Part shown: positions 57,399 through 64,000 of the stretch, in pieces
How the letters are laid out: the number at the start of each line of letters is the position of its first letter
How positions within the stretch are numbered: position 1 is the stretch's first letter
DNA from: Garcia nutans
Lineage: Eukaryota > Streptophyta > Magnoliopsida > Malpighiales > Euphorbiaceae
Direction of reading: 5' to 3'
Length of the DNA stretch: 64,000 nucleotides
NCBI GenBank assembly: GCA_947685225.1
Contig: CANTUV010000024.1
Location: forward strand, 12,108,001-12,172,000
Program-made: the position numbers and the translations under genes
Notes under the pieces: model-generated
The model's input: the letters and a program-made list of their open reading frames with translations, nothing else
What the model was told of the DNA's origin: nothing
Database searches by the model: none

Positions 57399-59518
57399 TG
57401 TAAACCCTTAATTTTTGCCCTAAGTTGGTACGAACTTAATTAAAGAATGCCAAAATAAATTCGATTCGATTTACAACTTCTAATAAGTTGGTCCGATTTC
57501 AAAAGGCACAAACTCAACTACAAAACCCTAAACCAAGTTTTTTAGACGGTCTGGTCTAAAAAATATTAAAAAAATGCAAAATTATTTCAAAGGGCCGTGA
57601 CATGAGCCTTGGCTCATGTCTACCATGAGGCCCCAGGTTGGCATGAGCCTAGCTCATGTCTATTTGGCTCCAAATCGACATGAGCATTGGCTCATGTCGA
57701 CTGGATGCCCAAGGTCAACATAAGCCAAAGGTCATGTCGACCTGATTGCCCAGGTCGACATGGCATTGGTCCATGTCGATCTCAGCACACCAAATCGACA
57801 AGGTCTTCAATTGTTTTTTGTTTCCTAATTAAAATAGAATTTGTGTTAAGGACAGATTAATATCAGGGTTAGGGTTTCTAAGTGAGGTTTTGGCCTATAA
57901 ATAATGACAATTTAGACTTTAACAGGGTCGGTAGTTAACATTAAGAGGATTAGGAACTACAAACAGAGAAGAACAATAGCAGTTTTTTTTAGAATGAAAG
58001 AAACAACAAACAAAAATATCAAGACAACCAAAGAAGAAGGCAGAGTCCATACTGTCTTTCAATTGTTCATCCAAAAATCATTTTTTTTGTGGAACCAACG
58101 ACGGAGGTTTGATCTTTAATCATAAATTATTCATGCTCACAGTAGCTTCATTTTCTTTGATTATAAGAACATGCAGTAACTTAATCTTTGAACATGCAGT
58201 AACTTGATCTTTGAACGTGCAGTAACTTGATCTTTGAACATGCAGTAAATTGATCTTTGTTTTAATAACTTTAATTATTTGCTTTAGTTAATACATTAAT
58301 CAGTTGGTGTTCATAACTCCATTTGCATGTTTTATAAAAAACTTAAAACTACCCAGTGCTGTTGAAGATTTAAATTAATTGTCAGAATCTATTTTGTTTA
58401 CTAAAACCTCAAGAATCGTAAGTTATTTTATTGAAACTCAAAACCTTAAACTATTTTTATCCAAAAGCTTAAACCATTTCATTATTAAACTCCAAAATAT
58501 TTATTATTTTTCCAAAAACCTTAATTTATCTCTCCAAATCCAAAGTTATTTTTTTAAAGACAGTAAGTTAAAATCCTAAACCTTTTTTTTAATAATCCAA
58601 GAATATCAAAACCCTAATCCCATAAATCTTTCTCTTTTAAACCCTAAATTCCTTAAACCCTAAAACCCTAATTCCAAACCCTAAATTCCAAAACCCTAGT
58701 TTCAAAAGCCCTAATTCCAAAACCCTATTTTCAAAACTCTAGTTTCCAAAACCCCAAGTTCCAAAAACCCTAAATTCTTTAAAACCCGAAACTTATACTT
58801 TTTATTACTTTATTTAATTTTAGATTTGATTATGTAGTTTATTATATGTTTTTGATGGTTGATTTATTTAATTTGAATGCTTGATTTATTTAATTTATCA
58901 TGGATGGATATTTTTTTATTATTAAGATTATTATTTGTTTATTTTGGTATTAAATTTGTAAGAGGTATGTTTTCATTATTGGGTACCTCATTAATTAATT
59001 TTCATGTAATTTAAATTATTTTTTATATTTTGGAATTAATGTAAAGGACATGTTTTCACCTTTCGGTGGGTGTCCTATTTAGTTTTAGACATGGACGATG
59101 TAAGGACATATTTCCATCCTCAGATGGGTGTCTATTTATTTGTTTTGTTTGGAGGCTTTAATTTTAATATAATGAGGCTTTATTTTAATTGTTGCATGTA
59201 GTATGGATAATATTGTTATATTTAAGAATTTTATAATATTAAGACCTGAAAAGGAGGCCGGTTCTAACAAATCGGGCGTTGTGGGGGGTACTGGGCCATT
59301 TCTCACCTTCCCCACACGTACCCAAGTTTTAGAACCCAATAGGGGCTTGGGATTCCTTAGGAATCGAGTCATCCACCCCTTTCTTTTTTTCGGTCCGTCC
59401 GGGCGGTGGCTCCATTTTCTCAGGTTTAGGCCCGTGTTCTCTAAGGCCCCGAGACTAAACAATGTCGAAGAGGCAAGAACCATTCCACAGGGACTGGGGG
59501 CAAAAATCCCCGCTCACA
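57399..59518 (+). repeat. Element N 3' LTR
   Basis: Copy of 49563-51605, with TATAAATA at 57896-57903, the CATGTCGAC inverted-repeat cluster (57597-57797), AACCCTA motifs (58605-58790) and stem-loops (about 58960-59130). Ends CCCCGCTCACA. Frames 58379-58579 and 59136-59535 are LTR translations. Confidence 0.92.
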
Positions 59519-60670
59519 TTACTGTAAGGAATTAAAAAAAAAGAATTGATTATGCTTTTATACTTTTAAAAAAGTAGTAGGGTTTCTGGTTAATCAAATT
59601 AGTATTTTTAGAAAGAAATAAATTAGGGTTTGATATTTATAAAAAAATAATGTATATATATATTAAGATTTTACATGAATTAGGGTTTAATGTATGTAAA
59701 AAACTAATCAAAGATTTTAAGGTCTATATAAACTGTGAATATATTTTTTAAAAGAGGTTTAGGTTCTACTGTATGGTTTTATATATAAAAAAACCTTAAT
59801 GTGATTTCTGAGTAACACATTGATTAAATAACTACAAGATAAAGAAAAACAAATAAACATCCTAAGCTGAACAAGTTTACTTGTTCTAAAGGTTATGATT
59901 TAGCAAAACAATAATATGCACTCCATGTAAACTAGCAGATACTGATTCAATAAGAAATTGCATGTTGTGACTTTAGTTTAGATGAAGAGCAAACTCATTC
60001 AATGTTTAAAACAATCAAAACATATAGTATTTATTTAATTTAAAGCATACCGTCATTTGTTGGCTCCACCAAAATTGTTTAAACGTGAATTCTAGATGAG
60101 CTTTTGCAAAGACAGTGTGTATACTGCCTTTGTTTATTGGTTGTATAGAAGTTCGAATGATTTTTGAGTCCAATCTCCCCTCCTTTTGTGTGTTTTTAAT
60201 GTGGTATTTATAGGCAAATAAAATAAAAAAATCTAGTATGTTAAGAAAATTAAAAACTATTTTGAAAATAAAATAAAAAACCAAGTAAAATAAGGTTTTG
60301 GCGATTTCTTTAGGCTAGGCGAGCTGCTACAGGGCGCGGGGCAAAACTGCGGACTGGGAGGCCTACGGTGAATTGGCCCAAGCCAATTTGTCACGTTTGC
60401 CATAATCTTTGTCAATTCTGCCATCGCTAATTTTTTATTTATATATATTATATATATATAAATAAATAATAAATAAATAAAAAATGAAAAATAAAATAAA
60501 TAAAATAAATATTATAAATAAATAAAATAAATAATAAGTAATAAATAAAATAAATATTATATTATCAAAACATATAATAAATATTAAAATAAACAATATA
60601 TACAATAAAATATATTTTAGACTGTTTTAAAATCTTTAGAATGGACTGGATAAAAAATTAAGGGTCTACA
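59519..60670 (-). repeat. Element M 5' LTR, outer part
   Basis: The remainder of M's 5' LTR beyond element N, ending at TGTAGACCC (minus strand, 60670). TATTTATA at 60205-60212 is its TATA box in minus orientation. It matches 20871-22070 closely. AAGAG follows at 60671-60675. The frame 60015-60284 is a shadow. Confidence 0.92.
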
Positions 60671-60675
60671 AAGAG
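60671..60675. repeat. Target-site duplication of element M, right copy (AAGAG)
   Basis: Exact repeat of 20033-20037. Confidence 0.93.
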
Positions 60676-60994
60676 TCAATAGGAGCTATGTTAGCCCAAG
60701 CAGAAAAACTAGGGGTTGAGCACGCAGTCTACTATTTGAGTAGAAAGCTCATACATTATGAAATTAAGTATAGAATTATTGAAAAGACCTATATTGCTGT
60801 GGTTTGGTCTTCTAAGAAATTGTGGCATTACTTTCAGTCTTATAGTGTGTAAGCAATTTTCAGGTTGGTTTTAGTGAAGTACTTAAGGGAGACACCCTCT
60901 TTGATCAGAAAGTATGGTCGATGGTTGATAATTTTGAAAGATTTTGAGATTGAGTATGTAACTAGGAAAACAATCAAAGCTAGAGTAGTCTGCT
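60676..60994 (+). pseudogene. Element F RNase H, remainder
   Basis: Continues element F's pol after the M insertion: SIGAMLAQ, VEHAVYYLSRKL, AVVWSSKKLWHYFQS, a TAG near 60849, YLRETPSLIRKYGRWLI and FEIEYVTRKTIKA. It stops near 60994, where M continues into the archaeal-type RNase H and integrase. In F the next sequence matches the spacer after pol (M 38745 region), so about 1.9 kb has been lost. Confidence 0.87.
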
Positions 60995-61326
60995 AGTTCT
61001 GAAAACCTAAAAGGGCGGGCTAGACAACAATTAGGGCTAAACGAGAGAAAATTGTCAATTACAAAATCTGAAGGGGCTAGTTGGCGACAGGAGTGATCTT
61101 GTGTATGCTGGCTTTATGTTTGGTTGTTTCCTAATTTAATAAAAAATAGTTAATATTAAAATTGTTCTATGTGAACTATTTCATGTATTTGACCAAATAT
61201 GATAAAATAAATAACATAATAGCGAAAGGTGATGACAAATTATAAAAGGAAAAGAAACATCTTTAAATATTTTCATTATTGTTCATCCTAACATTATTTT
61301 TTCTAAAGAATTAACAAATGTAAAAT

Positions 61327-62672
61327 CTATAGCAGACAATAAGTGTAGCGTGCAGGCCAGCTTTACTTTAGTCGATCCAAGAAGACTTCAGTCAGACAAG
61401 GCATATCCAAATCAAGAGTAAACTCAGATCCTCAAGGCTCGGCTCCATACTGACTGTTAAAATGGTGAGGATCATAGTAAGTACCTCGACGAAGAGCAGC
61501 AAGAGGAACATACATCGGATACATTTGAATGGTGACATGGGAGATCTTTGACCAAGGTACAAACCAACAGATGTTAATCACAGCTCGTGAGCAAATCCAG
61601 TCTATCCAGTTAACATATGAAGAAGTAGGATGGAGTAGTTTCCTAGATGAATGATGTCGTGGCAGATATTTGGCAAAATCCATAGATGGGCTATCAAGTA
61701 AGCAGAGGTGCTCCTGTAGCCAGATCTACAAACACAAGTAATAATTAAAAAAAAAGAGAGAGGGGGCCCGTTAGGTTGAAAACCCGTAAGAGCAGCCTAA
61801 GCAAAAATTAGGGAGGTTCACTAGTTTCAAAAACTTGCAAGGGTAGTCTAGGCAAAAATTTTGAAAAAAATAAAATAAATGAAATAAATAAAAAAGGGGG
61901 CCTGCTAAGTTGAAAAACTACAAGGGTGACTTAGGTAAAAATTAGGACAACTCACTAGTTTTGAAAACCCGTAAGGTCGGACTAGGCAAAAATTAGAGCA
62001 ATAGAAATAAATGGCCTAAATTGAAAACCCAAAAGGGCAATTTAGGTAATTACCTGTACCAGTAAGGGACTTCCGGCTAATCTACTTAAAGATTTTGATT
62101 TGAATTGGTCCAATCCAACTAGGGTCTCAGCCAAGATCATGGGTATCGATGACAAGCCTCCTTCCATTTGGTCCACGACATCCAATACTTATTGATCAAT
62201 GTCGCCATCGGAAGAAACAAGTAAGAATTGGCCAAGCAAGCAGAGATAGAACATACACCCCTAAGTTTTGGTGGGAGTCAAATGAGAAGTGCAAAAGTCA
62301 ATCAAGGGACCAAGCAGAATTTTCTCAACTCTCATCAGCTGCAAAACTTCGGGCTTTGAAAGTTGAAACAACATTTGCATCTTTTGATGAGTTTTGGAAG
62401 TTAGTAAGGGCAATGCCATTGGTTGATTGCTTGGATATCCAAGGATGGCCTCAAATTCTTCAATCATAGGACGTCTCTCAAAGTTATTTATCTTGAACGT
62501 CCTAGTTTTCATATCCCAAAAGGAAACCATGGAATGCAGAAAAGGATGGTCCAATTTAACATTTTGAAAGCACTTCAAAATATTATTTTCAGACCAAGAT
62601 ATTTGTTCCTAATGAATGGCTTTCATGGTTTTAAACAAACCTTTGATTTTCTTCAAATTAAGCTCTGTCATT
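61327..62672 (-). pseudogene. DUF7745-like gene with one intron, antisense in element F
   Basis: Homologue of 37088-38423 in opposite window orientation. Exon 1 (62672-62054) starts MTELNLKKIKGLFKTMKAIH then TAG, and has FLHSMVSFWDMKTRTFKIN, PMIEEFEAILGYPSNQPMAL and LPLLTSKTHQKMQMLFQLS. The intron 62053-61726 has GTAATTAC and TTTGTAG ends. Exon 2 (61725-61327) reads IWLQEHLCLL, YVNWIDWICSRAVINICW, then YVPLAALRRGTYYDPHHFNS, a stop, and a final TAG. Exon 2 is 399 nt and the intron 328 bp (399 and 326 in M), so exon structure was kept while both copies decayed. A TATA box lies upstream. Plus-strand frames 62149-62677 are shadows. Confidence 0.75.
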
Positions 62673-62841
62673 CTTGAAGTTAAAGAAAAACTCAAAATTG
62701 CTTAAAGGGATTTTATTGTCGTAATAAAACTCATAGAGAATTTCTTGGTAGGCTTTTGTTGAAATTATGGAATGAGTGGCAAATTGAAAGAAGGTTTATT
62801 TAAGAGGTTGGCTTATATGCTGAAGTTGACAAGGAGGTTGG

Positions 62842-62849
62842 CTTATATA
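62842..62849 (-). promoter_or_regulatory. TATA box of the DUF7745-like gene in element F
   Basis: Minus-strand TATATAAG in AGTATATAAGCCAACC, about 170 bp upstream of the ATG at 62672. It lies in a two-copy tandem repeat of about 33 bp (62804-62868), so a second TATA-like word (CATATAAG) lies nearby. Element M has a decayed version (TTTGGTATAGCC) near 36950. Confidence 0.55.
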
Positions 62850-63007
62850 CTGAAGTTGATAAGGAGTGGGAATGATTTAAGACCAAGACGCGCAAGGAAA
62901 AGAATTTACGTTGAAGAAATTCTTTGGATTGCCGCACTTACCTGGGTTTTGTAAATCTGAAACCATTTGGATTCCTAAATTATAAATTCAAATGAGTGGT
63001 TTTAAGC

Positions 63008-63077
<70 letters not shown>

Positions 63078-63171
63078 TACAAAAAAATGAAAAGACAAAA
63101 GTTGCAGTAAAGTAAAAAATTATTATTGTAATAATAATAATAATAATTATTATTATTATTTTTATTTTTAT
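63008..63171. repeat. Trinucleotide repeats (AAT)n / (ATT)n
   Basis: An AAT run at about 63010-63076 and AAT/ATT runs at about 63121-63171 flank a core with TTGCAGTAAAGTAAAAAA. The same core and repeats occur inverted at 36630-36800 in element M. Confidence 0.9.
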
Positions 63172-63229
63172 ATTTTCACACTTAATACAATGGTGGATCA
63201 CTGTGAAAAAGAAGATGAACATTGATCAA

Positions 63230-64000
63230 ATAAAGCCCTGAAAAAGTCATTGCCTAATGGAGGAGGAGGCATATCAACCATTTGAAAATTTGCTCGAAGA
63301 AAAAATACCTAAGTCCCTGTTTTCTTGAAATTTAGGCCTATAACAGTCATCATCTGAAGCAGGAGAAGGGATCTCATGGTCATCAGTTTAGGGCCTCCTA
63401 GAAGATGAAGCACCAAGATCCCTGATTCCACAAAATTGAAAGTCTTAAAAGTTTTGTTCCGACTGATGATACAACCTTTCAAAATGGGCTACCTGTTGAC
63501 GGCTAGCAGTTAACTCTTCTTGCAATTTCTTGTTTTGCTCCTCAAGCATTCATTGTGAGTTAAAAAAGGAAAGTGTAAGAACATACATAATCATGCATAC
63601 ATATGGCATAAATCATCATGGAACAGGATGACAAACCAGATAACTCAGATCGAAGCCTTGCAGATAAGATGGTACTTGCAGTTGGAAAGAAGGAGCAAAT
63701 GGAGAACATTATCATTGAACTGGTGAAAATTGTTGTTGAACTGGAACAACAGAGGAAGGTCTAGCCTCATGACCAAATGAACCGACAGCGTGGAATAATC
63801 ATGAAAATAGTCAAAACATGTTAAAAAGAAGCAATTGCAACGATAAAATGGTAAATGTTTACCTAAGAGGTGCTAGCCTCGGGATGAGAGATAGACTGTC
63901 TTCTCTCTCCTTCATATTCTTCTTCATCACTGTCTTCGTCATCCCTTCTATCTTCTTCCTCAAAAATGCCCCAGATGCCAATAGGAGACACATCAAAGTT
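63230..64000 (-). pseudogene. PMD-like gene, C-terminal part, antisense in element F (partial)
   Basis: At the window edge the minus strand reads an acidic segment (EEDRRDDEDSDEEEYEGERR, about 63960-63900) followed by HPEAST, a TAG and a GTAAAC donor near 63862. It aligns with 24764-24890 of M's PMD-like gene, where the same place has STSQ before GTAAAC. A later exon holds a Pro/Gln-rich stretch and a likely coiled coil (LEEQNKKLQEELTASRQQVA, about 63545-63480). The PMD core itself would lie beyond 64000. Stops show decay. Confidence 0.62.

Larger units (their letters stand above)
49563..59518 (+). mobile_element. Element N: non-autonomous Tat element without pol
   Basis: 9,956 bp, flanked by CTACT (49558-49562) and TTACT (59519-59523). 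LTRs 49563-51605 and 57399-59518 have visibly drifted apart (roughly one difference per 12-15 bases in the first few hundred). Inside are a tRNA-Arg PBS (51607), leader, a shortened gag (52753-53529), about 2.4 kb without recognisable protease, RT, RNase H or integrase, a 42/43-bp tandem array and a PPT. It inserted into M's 5' LTR; the uninterrupted sequence exists in M's 3' LTR near 20870 (AAACCTACTATAAGGAATT). Confidence 0.9.
20038..60670 (-). mobile_element. Element M: Tat/Ogre-like retrotransposon with nested insertions
   Basis: Minus-strand element bounded by LTR ends (TGTAGA... at 60670 and ...CTCACA at 20038) and by perfect AAGAG duplications. In its own direction: 5' LTR (60670-59519 plus 49562-48739), PBS, leader, gag from 45032, protease, RT, two RNase H domains, integrase ending near 38811, two oppositely oriented genes (37088-38423 and 23092-25044), tandem repeats, PPT and 3' LTR (22070-20038). 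Removing the four visible insertions (about 9.96, 2.55, 10.5 and 1 kb) leaves roughly 16-17 kb, within the range of large Tat/Ogre elements. Coding regions are decayed. Confidence 0.9.
12668..64000 (+). mobile_element. Element F: Tat/Ogre-like retrotransposon, split by element M
   Basis: Plus-strand Tat element with 5' LTR 12668-14750, tRNA-Arg PBS, leader, gag and pol to 20037. It continues at 60676 after the 40.6-kb element M and runs beyond the right edge. Without M, the sequence joins in frame at a Glu-rich stretch just before RNase H, as in M's own pol. Beyond pol it carries two genes on the opposite strand (DUF7745-like 62672-61327; the C-terminal end of a PMD-like gene 64000-63230). 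The second RNase H and the integrase are missing between about 60994 and 60995 relative to M, so F could not have moved with its own proteins in its present form. Five bases left of its LTR are GACAG. Confidence 0.85.

Noticed and set aside
1..64000. tRNA, rRNA or other structural RNA genes
   Set aside because: None recognised; the only tRNA-like matches are the short primer-binding sites.

Overview
This is plant nuclear DNA, most likely from a eudicot with a large, repeat-rich genome. It is AT-rich, and no ordinary single-copy host gene is visible. Almost everything that can be identified is transposable-element sequence, mainly Ty3/gypsy LTR retrotransposons stacked inside one another. Nearly all coding stretches carry stops or frameshifts, so they are listed as pseudogenes. 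The species cannot be named from this sequence.

Layout. 1-595: AT-rich, nothing recognised. 596-1025: terminal part of a CACTA-like DNA transposon. 1026-10745: a patchwork of Tat/Ogre-like LTRs in both orientations (a solo LTR at 1270-3157; an inverted LTR-leader/leader-LTR pair at 5924-10745) around decayed gag and copia pieces. 10746-12667: minus-strand pol fragment of an old Tekay-type chromovirus. From 12668 past the right edge: a plus-strand Tat element (here 'element F') with 5' LTR, tRNA-Arg primer site, leader, gag and pol. F is split inside its RNase H region by a minus-strand Tat element ('element M', 20038-60670) with a perfect AAGAG target duplication. M was itself invaded by a complete Tekay chromovirus (25045-35563, TSD AATGT), a Tekay-like solo LTR (45522-48069, TSD GTATA), a copia-type LTR fragment (about 35566-36600) and a non-autonomous Tat element ('element N', 49563-59518) that landed in M's own 5' LTR. 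After 60675 element F resumes.

How the parts work. F and M share one architecture: about 2-kb LTR, PBS matching tRNA-Arg, about 1.15-kb leader, gag, protease, reverse transcriptase and RNase H; M also keeps the archaeal-type second RNase H and integrase. Beyond pol both carry two genes on the opposite strand: a DUF7745-like gene with one GT-AG intron at the same position in both copies, and a plant-mobile-domain (PMD)-like gene with a TATA box and introns. In M the 3' end then has a 42-bp tandem array, a polypurine tract and the 3' LTR. N keeps LTRs, PBS, leader, a shortened gag, a related 42/43-bp array and the PPT, but no pol, so it would need proteins from an F/M-type partner.

The most interesting signals are the antisense gene pair, three covarying stem-loops in every Tat LTR, a hairpin in the leader, and 3' arrays whose alternating monomers each stay self-complementary.
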